50,660 bases of DNA, taken from NCBI GenBank assembly GCA_947475225.1, contig CANJMQ010000025.1, positions 1 to 50,660 on the forward strand. The letters are read 5' to 3'. Position numbers and translations under genes: made by a program. This document shows, one piece after another, positions 42,606 to 50,660 of this stretch; position 1 is the first letter of the stretch, and the number at the start of each line of letters is the position of its first letter. The notes beneath the pieces are model-generated. The model had not been told where the DNA came from. It ran no database searches and saw only the letters and a program-made list of their open reading frames with translations. Source of the DNA: Bradyrhizobiaceae bacterium. GTDB lineage: Bacteria; Pseudomonadota; Alphaproteobacteria; Rhizobiales; Aestuariivirgaceae.

Positions 42606-43768
42606 TCGAGGATCTCCTCAGGAAGCAACTCGCCGATCTGACTGCGATCCGGCATGATCTACATGCCCATCCGGAGATACTCTTCCAGGAAGTGCGCACG
42701 GCGAAGATTGTTGCGGACGAGTGCCGCAGGCTGGGTTTCGAGGTGACGACGGGGATTGCCAAGACGGGCGTCGTCGCATCGCTAGCCAATGGCTCCTCCA
42801 AGCGCACCATCGGCATCCGTGCGGACATGGATGCCTTGCCCATCCAGGAGCAGACGAATCTGCCCTATGCCTCCAAATACTCCGGCAAGATGCATGCCTG
42901 CGGCCATGACGGTCACACCACCATGCTCCTCGGCCTTGCTCGCTACCTGGCGGAGAACCGCAATTTCGACGGTACCATCAGGCTGATATTCCAGCCGTCG
43001 GAGGAGGACGAGGGCGGCGCTTTCCGCATGATCGAGGACGGCCTCTTCACCCGCTTCCCCTGTGACCGCGTCTTCGCGCTTCACAACCTGCCAGGAGAGG
43101 ACGAGGGACAGATCGTCGTGAGACCCGGCCCCATCACTGCGTCCTGCGACGTCTTCACCATCGTGGTGCGGGGCGTGGGCGGACACGGCGCTCTGCCGCA
43201 CAAGTCGGTTGACCCGGTGGTCGCTGCATCCAGCATCGTGCTGGGGCTGCAAACCGTAGTGTCGCGTAATCTCGACCCCCATGATCCGGCCGTCGTCACA
43301 GTCGGCGCCATCAATGGCGGCTCGATGGCGACCGTCATTCCGGAGGAAGTGAAGCTGCTCGTTGGCGTGCGCACAGTCACCAAGCCGGTGCGTGACCTGG
43401 TGCTGACCCGCATCAAGGACTTTGCCATGGCACATGCGAAGTCCTACGGCTGCACAGCAGATGTCCAGATCGGTCTTGATAGCTGGAGCTATCCGGCTGG
43501 TTTCAACACCGCTGAAGAAGCAGCCCTCGTGCGCGAGGTGGCACTCGAAATGGGGCAGGACCCCGCCAAGGTTGACATGCGCGGGCCCTTCATGTTCTCG
43601 GAGGATTTCTCCGCCATGCAGGAAGTGGTGCCGTCCTGCTATTTCGGGCTGGGCGCGGGGCCGGGGCCAATGCTTCACGACCCCGGCTACAACTTCAACG
43701 ATGCGCTTCTGGTGAAGGGCCCTGCCTTCTGGGCGAGGCTTGTCGAGAAGGCACTGCCTCAGGCATAG
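42602..43768 (+). CDS. M20-family amidohydrolase (hippurate/N-acyl-amino-acid hydrolase type)
   Basis: Predicted cytosolic metal-dependent amidase, 388 residues. Metal-site motifs: RADMDALPIQE, HACGHDGHTTMLLG, QPSEEDEGGA and FSEDFSAM; the dimerisation domain lies about 180-290 (GVGGHGALPHKSVDP). This group releases amino acids from N-acyl forms (hippurate, N-acetyl, indole-acyl). The start is fixed by the ATGA overlap with the permease. Position at the end of an amino-acid importer operon suggests import then deacylation. It converges on the SerC-SerA fusion gene with a 10-base overlap. Confidence 0.9.
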   Translation: MIEDLLRKQLADLTAIRHDLHAHPEILFQEVRTAKIVADECRRLGFEVTTGIAKTGVVASLANGSSKRTIGIRADMDALPIQEQTNLPYASKYSGKMHACGHDGHTTMLLGLARYLAENRNFDGTIRLIFQPSEEDEGGAFRMIEDGLFTRFPCDRVFALHNLPGEDEGQIVVRPGPITASCDVFTIVVRGVGGHGALPHKSVDPVVAASSIVLGLQTVVSRNLDPHDPAVVTVGAINGGSMATVIPEEVKLLVGVRTVTKPVRDLVLTRIKDFAMAHAKSYGCTADVQIGLDSWSYPAGFNTAEEAALVREVALEMGQDPAKVDMRGPFMFSEDFSAMQEVVPSCYFGLGAGPGPMLHDPGYNFNDALLVKGPAFWARLVEKALPQA

Positions 43769-46725
43769 GGGCCTTCGAGGCCCAGCCTACGCATCAGCGT
43801 TGCATAGTTGTTGAAGCTCTTGACCAGCGCTGCACCATGACGCGCAATCAGCGCCTGGCGGGCGTCCTCGGTTGCCGCCGTGGCCAGCGCCGCCCAGATG
43901 GCCGCCATCGCCTCGGCCTCGCTGCGCGCTGCTTTGGCCTCCCCCGCCACAACGGCCTGCGCAATGGTCTGGCCATTGCACTTGCCAACACCGGCCACGG
44001 TCTTGGAGCCAACCAGCGCGTAGCCTTCGGGCAGGTCGCCCTTGAGGTTCACAACCTCCTTGTAGCGGATCGCGGAGATAATCTGGTCCACTGCCTGTTT
44101 CGCACCTTCAACGCGTGAGACATGCTCGGTATCAGCAGCCGCGTGGGGCAGCAGTTCGAGGCGGCCCGGATACTTCTCCGCCAGTGGCAGGTAAGGCGCC
44201 ATCGGCCCGCTGGTTGTCCCGGACTCCGGATTGACGAAGAGATCTGCATCAATCGCCGCGTAGCGCACCTTGCCCGATGCCATGGCGGCATCGAGGGCCG
44301 CTGCGTCCACGCACTCGCCGCGGTCGTAGTTGAGCACGATCGCCCCGTTATTGAGCCGCGCCAGCACGGACCCACTCACCACATTGGCATTGGCGAACGT
44401 GCCCGTTGCGGCATTGAGCGGACCAAGGCCGGTGTGCACCGAGATGACGTCGGCGCTCTGGGCGGCCTCCTCTGGCGTTGCGGCGAAGATTAGGCCCTCA
44501 GACTCGATCCATGCCTTGTGGCGCGGTCGTGCGTGAACTGTCACCACCATGCCGAAGGCCTGGGCGAGCTTGGCCATTTCGCGGCCAATGTTGCCATAGC
44601 CGATGATGGCGATGCGCTTGCCCTCGATTTTCTCAGTGGGGAACCTGACAAGGTCGCGGCCGGTGTCGAACTTCCTGGCGGCGGTAAGCTTGTGCATCTC
44701 GTCCACGGGCAGGTCCGGCAGCACCTTCAGCAGGGCCTTGAAGCACATCTGTGCCGTGGCACGGCTGTTGAACGAGGGTGTATTCATCAGCGGTGCCACG
44801 CCGCCTTCGCCATTGCCACCGCCCCACGACCCGGAGCCCATGTTGCCGGTGCCCGCACCAATGCGCACGCCGCCTTCGTTCAGCGCCGCCTCCTTGGGCA
44901 GGAAGGTTGCCGCGGCGATCACCGCGTCGTACTGGCCCTTGTCGGTGAGCGGGCGGATTTCGTCGGGTTTCGAAAGCTGCGGCTGGTAGAAGAAGTGGAT
45001 GCCAGGCGCGAGCTTCATGCCCTCCTCGTACGGAGCATTATGGAAGGTTCCGCCCTGTGCTGCCACATGCTCCTTCACGTCGGAATGGTCCGGCTTTCCG
45101 TCAGTGCCGAACTTGAGGCCGACGTGATCGCAGATAAGAACCTTGTAGGCGCGCTTCGGGTCGTCCTTGCGGATGCGGCCCCCGGCCTGCGCCGCAGCAG
45201 GGAAGGTCAAGCCCTGCTTGACGAGTTCCTCCTCCATCACCACGATGCGGGCACGGTGATAGGCATATTTGATGTTGTCGAGCAGGGCGTGGATGTCCTC
45301 TACTGGGCGGATGCCCCCGATCCAGGCGCGATAGTCGCCGGGCGTGCCGGGGAAGGCGTTGATGTAGCGCGCCACGTCGAGGCCCTGTTCATGCACGCCA
45401 TTGGGGTGCGTGATACCGTCAAAGGCGAGCAGTTGCTTCGAGCGCGCGATGATGCGGGCGTGAATGCCCGGATCGGACACCTCGGCGTCGGTGACCTTGA
45501 TCAGGGTTACGGCCGCGCCACGGTGCTCCGCACTGGTGACGCCGAGATGGAATAGGTCTGAATTGCTCGTCCACTCGTTGATCGCGGCGCGGTTCAGTTC
45601 GGAGCGGCGGTTCATCTCTTTCACCGGCCCGATCATCTCCTCCACCCGCAGCAAGCCGAAAGTGGTTTCGGCGAAGGCCAGCGTGGAGAAAGTGTTGATG
45701 ACACCGCCTACCATCTTGTTTTCCTGCGCGTCGTAGAACGGCCCGAGTTTCACCGTGCGCTCGCCTGACAGCGGCATGTTCGCATCGACCGGCGCGGCGA
45801 GCTTCAGCTGGCGCGGTATGGCCCAAGAGGGCTTCTTCTGATTCTCCTCGACCAGCACCAGAGCCTTGGGCGTAAACGAGACGAGGAAATATCCGGAGAT
45901 GCCGCCGATGGCCTTCTGGAACGGCATGAACAGGCAGCACTTGGCCATAACCTGTGCCACAAGCTCCTCGCCCCAGGGCATCGCACCCAGCATCGAAGTG
46001 GCATCAAGAACGGCGTGATGCTCCGTCGGGTTACGGTCGATCCAGTCAAGCAGGTTCTCGATGTCGGCACGTGAATAAGTTGTGGCACCCGTGGTTTCGT
46101 GACCGACGCCGAAGAACACCTTGATGCCCATGCGTTCCAGCATATCAGCTGTGGGAATGACACCCTCGGATTTGGCGAAATGAATGCGCGCCTCGTCGCC
46201 GTTGCGGGCAAAGCGCATCATCTCGACGATCTGAGCGCCCCAGCTCTGGCGGAAGAAACCCGAAGCCTTGGAGAGGTCGCTTTCGGGTGCAGGCGTGTCG
46301 ACATAGACATGCTGGGCGAGGTCGTTCACGGTTAGAAAATGCAGGGCGCAGACGGTGAAGCCGGAATGGCCGCCGCCCAGGCCCACCGCAAGGCGGTTCG
46401 GCTTGGGGAACTCGAAATAGCGGTGGATCTCCCGCATCATGTCCAGCAGGAACTTGTCCGCCGGGTAGCCGCGATGCATGGATCGGCCGATTTCGGCAGC
46501 AGTGAAGCAGCCTACGTCTCGGCCCGTGTCATCAAATTTGCGGTAATTTTTTTCGAGCCAGTTTTCGAATTCGAAACGCAACATGCGGCTGTCTACCTCG
46601 TCGCTCGTCATGTCTGTAATAGGACCAACTCCGAAAAACGGATTCTGGGTGCGGGGCGGGGGGCCCCCTGCCGTTGCACTGAGAGAATCTTCGCGTGCGG
46701 CTTTCAGTTGTTCGACGGTCGACAT
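43759..46725 (-). CDS. Natural fusion of SerC-like aminotransferase and SerA-like dehydrogenase
   Basis: A single 988-residue frame. Residues about 30-480 resemble phosphoserine-type aminotransferase: GLGGGHSGFTV, GHETTGATTY, VLDATSMLGAMPW and the PLP lysine in PFQKAIGG (K271). Residues about 526-890 resemble 2-hydroxyacid/phosphoglycerate dehydrogenase: NTPSFNSRATAQ, the NAD site GYGNIGREMA (709-718), DRGECVD (R802) and LLPHAAADTEH (H861). A glycine-rich stretch (616-643) replaces the usual GVDNID loop, and about 890-988 is an unassigned helical tail, not an ACT domain. AAGGGG lies before ATG 46725. The two activities are steps one and two of serine synthesis, so both may act on phosphohydroxypyruvate; another hydroxy/keto acid pair is possible. 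Confidence 0.85.
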   Translation of the reverse strand: MSTVEQLKAAREDSLSATAGGPPPRTQNPFFGVGPITDMTSDEVDSRMLRFEFENWLEKNYRKFDDTGRDVGCFTAAEIGRSMHRGYPADKFLLDMMREIHRYFEFPKPNRLAVGLGGGHSGFTVCALHFLTVNDLAQHVYVDTPAPESDLSKASGFFRQSWGAQIVEMMRFARNGDEARIHFAKSEGVIPTADMLERMGIKVFFGVGHETTGATTYSRADIENLLDWIDRNPTEHHAVLDATSMLGAMPWGEELVAQVMAKCCLFMPFQKAIGGISGYFLVSFTPKALVLVEENQKKPSWAIPRQLKLAAPVDANMPLSGERTVKLGPFYDAQENKMVGGVINTFSTLAFAETTFGLLRVEEMIGPVKEMNRRSELNRAAINEWTSNSDLFHLGVTSAEHRGAAVTLIKVTDAEVSDPGIHARIIARSKQLLAFDGITHPNGVHEQGLDVARYINAFPGTPGDYRAWIGGIRPVEDIHALLDNIKYAYHRARIVVMEEELVKQGLTFPAAAQAGGRIRKDDPKRAYKVLICDHVGLKFGTDGKPDHSDVKEHVAAQGGTFHNAPYEEGMKLAPGIHFFYQPQLSKPDEIRPLTDKGQYDAVIAAATFLPKEAALNEGGVRIGAGTGNMGSGSWGGGNGEGGVAPLMNTPSFNSRATAQMCFKALLKVLPDLPVDEMHKLTAARKFDTGRDLVRFPTEKIEGKRIAIIGYGNIGREMAKLAQAFGMVVTVHARPRHKAWIESEGLIFAATPEEAAQSADVISVHTGLGPLNAATGTFANANVVSGSVLARLNNGAIVLNYDRGECVDAAALDAAMASGKVRYAAIDADLFVNPESGTTSGPMAPYLPLAEKYPGRLELLPHAAADTEHVSRVEGAKQAVDQIISAIRYKEVVNLKGDLPEGYALVGSKTVAGVGKCNGQTIAQAVVAGEAKAARSEAEAMAAIWAALATAATEDARQALIARHGAALVKSFNNYATLMRRLGLEGPYA

Positions 46726-46960
46726 TTGTGCCCCTTCTTTCATCTGAAGGTCACGCTAGTCGAGTTCTCGTAGCGCAAGGCCGCCCAAAAACGTCATCTC
46801 TGGCAATGTTGCGCCGTTGGAACCATGTCCAATAGCAAAACAGACGGAGAGCCGCGCTGATTTACTGTAGTGGTCAGGGTCAGGCTGACTGCAGTTGGGG
46901 GTTTTCGAAGTACCCTCGTTTAGCCGTCAAGAGGCCTAAAACGAGTTAAATCGTTACAAC

Positions 46961-47004
46961 GCAAAATCAAACCCCATCCGATGCTGTCTCTCGGCTGTTG
47001 GGGT
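46961..47004 (-). terminator. Terminator after the metalloprotease gene
   Basis: On the minus strand, ACCCCA and TGGGGT (46999-47004 with 46971-46976) enclose an inner CCGA/TCGG stem and run into TTGATTTT. It starts 14 bases after the stop. A second inverted repeat, CTCGTTTA (46915-46922) with TAAAACGAG (46937-46945), follows. Confidence 0.55.
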
Positions 47005-47017
47005 GGATGAGCCGTAT

Positions 47018-49102
47018 TCAGCGGCAAACTTGCGAAGAGGGCGCTGAGGCCCCGTTGAAAGGATAGCCGCTCGATATGATGCCACTGATCGTCAGGTTGA
47101 AGCAGCCACTTGCCTTGGTCTTTGGTGACGTGAGTGTCACAATGCCTGATGCTTTGGTCTTTGCGGTGGTGGATATCTGGACAATTCCGCTCCAAGTCAC
47201 GGAAACCCTTGCGCCTTTCAGCAGCTTGCCATTTTGATTTACGACAGTTACGTTCGCGATCGCCCAAGCATAGCCTTTGCTGTTTGTTTTCAATACGATC
47301 TGTATGCTTCGAGCAAACGACTGAGGGGCTGTCGGTATGACATTGATGACCTGAGTGGTGCTGGCGCTCAGGCCAGTGTCATCGACGACCGTAAGGCGCG
47401 CGAGATAGTTGCCCGCAACCTGGTAGACGTGGTTGGCGGTGGATAGCGAACCACTTACATCATTGTTACCGTCGCCGAAGTCCCAGTACCAGTAGGCAAC
47501 TCGCCCGTCGTCGTAGGAGGCGGTACCGTCGAGGGTTACCGACATCGGAGCCTGGCCATTGGTCGGCGTGGCGTTGATGACTGCCACGGGTGACGTGCCG
47601 GCGGGCACCGTATAGCTCGCGGTAAGACGGAAATTCCCGACGCTGCCGTAGTTCGAATAGCCATCTATGGCTGGGTTTCCCTGTCCGGTTCCCCTCACCT
47701 CCAGATAATAGCTTCCCTGCGTCAAGACGTTGTAGGTGATTGAAGATTGCAGCGCGTTGAGCGGGTTTGCTGTGACGAGGACATTCCCAGACCCATCGAG
47801 CAGGGTCAGGACCAGATCCATGTCTGGAGAACGGTTGGCCGGCATCACTGTGGCCTGAATGGTACCAGGCCCAGCGGCAATCGCGAACACGTCGCGGTCG
47901 TTGGCGGTTTCCACGACCCCGTCCATGCTACCACTTACGATGTTTCCGGAAGTGCCTTGAACGAAGGGGGTGGCTGTAGCGATGTTGCTACCGTAATCGT
48001 CGAGGCGCAGCGGCAATCCAAAGTTCTGTGCTATGACGAAGTCTTCTTCTTTATTGTTTGCGTCGCTGTACTCGCCCTTACTGAACTGCACGAGTGGCCT
48101 GTAGTAGCCTACGCCCATGATCGGCGCCCATCCGGTTGTCCCGTCATTACCTTGGCCGGCATAATAGGCATCTGCAGACGTTCCGTCATGGTGCAGGCCC
48201 ATGTTGTGGCCAGCCTCGTGTGAGATTGCCTCAGCCACGAACTTCTCGTTGCCTGAACCCAGCATGTCAAAGAATACGAAGGCGGGCTTGTAGTAATCGG
48301 GTGGTTTGGAACCCCCAGTGTAGTTGAACACACCAACATAGGCAATTCCGCCACAATTGCAGGGATAGACGCCAGCCATCTTGGTGATCACGACCGTAGT
48401 GCCGAACACCTGGTCATTGGCGTCGGCACGGGTCAGGAGGTCGGGTGACGGTTGCTGCGTCGTCACATCAACATCAAATGGAGCGTAGTCCTCGGCAACA
48501 CGCTGCCAGATATACTGGATACGTTGCAATTCCGCGGTCGAGAAAGCGGCGGGGTTTCCATCGATATCATAGGGAGTTGCGGTGATGGTATTGCCGTTGC
48601 TATTCCACGCGGTGTTGGTGATCGTTGCACCGGTGAAATCAAGATAGATCGTGCGGTTCGCGCCCGGGTGGCTGTGCAGGTAGAAGGTTTGGTCTAGGCC
48701 CGTGAGGGCACCGTCTTGTATCGAGGATTGTGATACAGTGGGAGCCTGTTCAGCACGGACAGCCTGACCCAGTTCTTCGACGTATAGAATTCGTCCAGTT
48801 TTGTCGACTCGCATTCGATTGTCGCTCAGAAGTGCCTTCCGGAGTTGGTCCCCGGATTTTCCGTACCACGCAGCGACATCGTTGAGATGAATACCTAGGC
48901 GATTGATTGCATCCTGGCCCCTGGATTGTCGCGCGCCAAGATCAAGCCCTGGGAACAGCGGACGGATATGCTCCTGAATTGGGAGAGGTAGTTTGCCCTG
49001 CGCGTCGGCAGGGGGTGCAAGAGCAGGCATAGCAAGCGTAACCAACGCCGCAGTGTTCCAGAGCAAAGGCGCTGTCCACCTGAACACACTGAATTTTTGC
49101 AT
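47018..49102 (-). CDS. Secreted metzincin-like zinc metalloprotease with PPC and PKD domains
   Basis: A 694-residue exported protein. Signal peptide about 1-35; a pro-region; a protease domain with the zinc motif HEAGHNMGLHH (H295, E296, H299, H305) and a Met-turn PIMGVGYY (M329); a bacterial pre-peptidase C-terminal (PPC) domain about 380-500 (RDVFAIAAG, GSYYLEVRG); a PKD domain about 504-590 (YWYWDFGDG); and an Ig-like C-terminal part with a short TKASG repeat. It is probably a secreted protease for polymer or host protein. Codon use looks less GC-biased than the neighbours and it is followed by an AT-rich gap, consistent with transfer. No secretion-system gene lies beside it. Confidence 0.85.
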   Translation of the reverse strand: MQKFSVFRWTAPLLWNTAALVTLAMPALAPPADAQGKLPLPIQEHIRPLFPGLDLGARQSRGQDAINRLGIHLNDVAAWYGKSGDQLRKALLSDNRMRVDKTGRILYVEELGQAVRAEQAPTVSQSSIQDGALTGLDQTFYLHSHPGANRTIYLDFTGATITNTAWNSNGNTITATPYDIDGNPAAFSTAELQRIQYIWQRVAEDYAPFDVDVTTQQPSPDLLTRADANDQVFGTTVVITKMAGVYPCNCGGIAYVGVFNYTGGSKPPDYYKPAFVFFDMLGSGNEKFVAEAISHEAGHNMGLHHDGTSADAYYAGQGNDGTTGWAPIMGVGYYRPLVQFSKGEYSDANNKEEDFVIAQNFGLPLRLDDYGSNIATATPFVQGTSGNIVSGSMDGVVETANDRDVFAIAAGPGTIQATVMPANRSPDMDLVLTLLDGSGNVLVTANPLNALQSSITYNVLTQGSYYLEVRGTGQGNPAIDGYSNYGSVGNFRLTASYTVPAGTSPVAVINATPTNGQAPMSVTLDGTASYDDGRVAYWYWDFGDGNNDVSGSLSTANHVYQVAGNYLARLTVVDDTGLSASTTQVINVIPTAPQSFARSIQIVLKTNSKGYAWAIANVTVVNQNGKLLKGARVSVTWSGIVQISTTAKTKASGIVTLTSPKTKASGCFNLTISGIISSGYPFNGASAPSSQVCR

Positions 49103-49560
49103 TTGATCCGCCTTCCGGATTTGCCACTCCGTCTAAATGGCGTGCAATACTAAAACGACTAGCCGATCAACCATGAATATCGATCGACCATAAATATGGC
49201 ATTTGACTATTGGTTGTATCCTATAGTTCTTCTGTTTATGCATTGATGTCTGTCAAGAAAATGGCGGCCTAAAGCAATATTCGCCTTTTTGTTCACTGCG
49301 TGTTGTTGCGGGTGAACAATTAAGTGTGCTGAATAGTCATTCAGTTAATTTCACTTTCCCCAGAAGTGTAACAAAAGTTGTTTATTGAGACGCGTGAATT
49401 ACAGCGTGAATTCATAAACTCATATATTTGGGAACACGCACGTATGCCTTCTTGCGGAGCGAAGGCGGGCCAAAGTGGGCGACCATTGCAATGTCGCAGA
49501 GGCGCCAGAGGCCGACAATTGGCGCCAAGTGGCATGATCATGCTCAGATGACTGTATCTT
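49103..49560. other. 458-base AT-rich spacer
   Basis: No gene is supported here. It is clearly richer in A and T than the rest of the window, which would suit promoters or a transferred segment boundary. It holds a tandem 17-base repeat near the protease start, a perfect TTGGCGCCAA palindrome (49517-49526), and otherwise nothing I can name. Confidence 0.6.
49164..49197. repeat. Tandem direct repeat of 17 bases before the metalloprotease
   Basis: CGATCAACCATGAATAT (49164-49180) is followed at once by CGATCGACCATAAATAT (49181-49197), two mismatches in 17. It lies 62 to 95 bases before the protease start codon and could be a double regulator site. Confidence 0.55.
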
Positions 49561-50660
49561 TCAGTTGGCGGCTACATCCTGGTAGTGTTCATCGAGCCCG
49601 AACAGCCAGGGCAGCAGAAGTGTCGCAGCGCAGTCATCGTATGACGCCTCGATCAAAACGCGGGTCTCAGGCGACTGATGCGACTCTGGAAGCACGGCCA
49701 ACTGTCGCATAACGTAGAGCTGCTTGAACATCTCGTAGAATCCGGGGTTGAGCACGTCGCGCGGACGCATCAGATCGGCCTTCTTCTGCCCGTGCACAAA
49801 GATGGATTTGCCGTCCTTGATCGTCTCGGTCACCAGCAGTTGATCCAGCGTCTCCGGGTCCACAGCGGTCGGGTCGGCCGACAGGATCACGAAATCTGCC
49901 CGCTTGCCGACCTCGATGGAGCCCTTGTCGGCCTCTTCAAAAGCTTGATACGCGCACCAGATCGTCATCGCCTTCAGGGCAGTCATGACATCGACGCGCT
50001 GCGCAGGCCCGATGATGTCGCCTGATCGGGACCGCCGGGTGACCGTGGAATCCAGCACCCGCATTGTGTCGGGGAAAGCCACCGGCGCATCAGTATGCGA
50101 GGTGAAGCGTGACCCGCGCATGCGATACCAACCGGTGGGCGAGATATTGTCGGCCAAAGCCGGGCCGACCGTATGGTCGCGGTGCCAGTCTCCCCAGTAG
50201 AACGTGTGCATCGGGAACAAGGACGGCATCAAGCCCAGATCGACGAAGGCCTGAACCTGATCCTCGCGCTGGAACTGGCCGTGTATCAGCACGGGCCGCC
50301 GGTCGCCGCGCCCGTGTTTCGCCTCTGCCGCCCGCAGCGCCGCTATCAGGAGGTCATGCGCGGCTTCGCCGTTGGAATGGACCAGAATCTGCAAATTGTT
50401 GGCATAGGCAAAGTCGATTGCCGTCAGCACCTGCTCATTCGTCACCGCCGGATAGCCTAAATATCCGGGCGGAAAATTTCCGATCGGCGCGTAATAGGGC
50501 CGGTCGCGCCAGGCGGTGAAACCCTGGGGCGAGCCGTCGATGGTCAGCTTGGCCCCTGCCACGCGGAAGCTGTCAACGCCGGAGTGAATCTGCAGCAGTT
50601 TTCCGGAGTAAAAGTGCAGCACGTGCTCAGGCAAGAAGGCCCCCGATATCGGGGGCCTTC
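49561..50660 (-). CDS. YtcJ-type amidohydrolase (partial at right edge)
   Basis: C-terminal part, at least 357 residues, of a predicted metal-dependent hydrolase of the amidohydrolase-3/YtcJ group. Visible motifs: AKLTIDGSPQGFTAW, ILVHSNGEAAHD, PVLIHGQF, FTSHTDAPV (metal Asp region), ALKAMTIWCAYQAFEE and GSIEVGKRADFVIL. The N-terminal metal HxH motif should lie beyond the window. The frame is still open at the edge; a TTG at 50634 is not a likely start because the family domain begins earlier. Substrate unknown. Confidence 0.85.
   Translation of the reverse strand, partial: RPPISGAFLPEHVLHFYSGKLLQIHSGVDSFRVAGAKLTIDGSPQGFTAWRDRPYYAPIGNFPPGYLGYPAVTNEQVLTAIDFAYANNLQILVHSNGEAAHDLLIAALRAAEAKHGRGDRRPVLIHGQFQREDQVQAFVDLGLMPSLFPMHTFYWGDWHRDHTVGPALADNISPTGWYRMRGSRFTSHTDAPVAFPDTMRVLDSTVTRRSRSGDIIGPAQRVDVMTALKAMTIWCAYQAFEEADKGSIEVGKRADFVILSADPTAVDPETLDQLLVTETIKDGKSIFVHGQKKADLMRPRDVLNPGFYEMFKQLYVMRQLAVLPESHQSPETRVLIEASYDDCAATLLLPWLFGLDEHYQDVAAN
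50635..50660. repeat. Perfect 26-base palindrome at the window edge
   Basis: GAAGGCCCCCGAT joined to its exact reverse complement occupies the last 26 bases, inside the open amidohydrolase frame. It may be a real strong hairpin or an end effect of sequencing or assembly. Confidence 0.6.

Noticed and set aside
44518..45555. A 345-codon open frame antisense to the SerC-SerA fusion
   Set aside because: The minus-strand product carries clear catalytic motifs across this region; the plus-strand translation does not.
49428..49712. A 94-codon open frame at the right AT-rich spacer
   Set aside because: It runs into the end of the amidohydrolase on the other strand, is Arg/Ser-rich and has no ribosome site.
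1..50660. tRNA genes, CRISPR arrays, prophage or insertion sequences
   Set aside because: I looked for clover-leaf ends, regular repeats with spacers, integrase or transposase motifs and found none that could be supported by eye; a tRNAscan or ISfinder run could still correct this.

Overview
The window looks like chromosomal DNA from an alphaproteobacterium, most likely of the order Hyphomicrobiales (Rhizobiales). This rests on the high GC content, the end of an S10/spc/alpha ribosomal operon in alphaproteobacterial order (rpsH-rplF-rplR-rpsE-rpmD-rplO-secY-adk-rpsM-rpsK-rpoA-rplQ), a zinc-type adenylate kinase lid, and alphaproteobacterial SOS boxes (GAAC-N7-GAAC and its GATC variant). No database search was possible, so genus is not assigned. 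There are no rRNA or tRNA genes, CRISPR arrays, prophage genes or transposases that I can see.

Layout. 1-6.94 kb: translation, secretion and transcription genes, closed by a good intrinsic terminator. 7.0-9.8 kb: a LuxR-type regulator without a luxI partner, a PLP-dependent ornithine/lysine-type decarboxylase and a divergent Lrp/AsnC regulator. 9.8-22 kb: quality-control and DNA-repair genes (HtrA/Deg protease, RarA, UvrA, RecQ, SSB) mixed with a gamma-glutamylcyclotransferase-like gene, a MATE exporter, a Cys-rich YkgJ protein, a LysR regulator facing a 47-residue small protein, and a RidA-like protein lacking the catalytic Arg. 22-29.5 kb: gyrA, a LysE exporter, coaD, two cyclophilins, then queA-tgt for queuosine in tRNA. 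29.5-36.2 kb: an orphan CoxG-like protein, a ydcSTUV-type polyamine-family ABC transporter, and divergently an 8-oxoguanine-deaminase-type amidohydrolase with an alpha/beta hydrolase. 36.5-39.3 kb: clpS-clpA. 39.3-43.8 kb: a polar-amino-acid ABC transporter operon ending in an M20 amidohydrolase, which suggests uptake and cleavage of an N-acylated amino acid. 43.8-46.7 kb: a 988-residue protein fusing a SerC-like aminotransferase to a SerA-like dehydrogenase. 47-50.66 kb: a secreted metzincin-like protease with PPC and PKD domains beside an AT-rich spacer, then a YtcJ-type amidohydrolase running off the right edge.

The most unusual items are the SerC-SerA fusion with an unassigned C-terminal tail and a tRNA-guanine transglycosylase whose four-residue zinc site is largely gone although queA is translationally coupled to it. 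Next come a small protein divergent from a LysR gene, a probably leaderless clpS, two SOS boxes sharing a 12-base core (uvrA, ssb), a RidA homologue without its Arg, and a LuxR solo with a changed ligand pocket.
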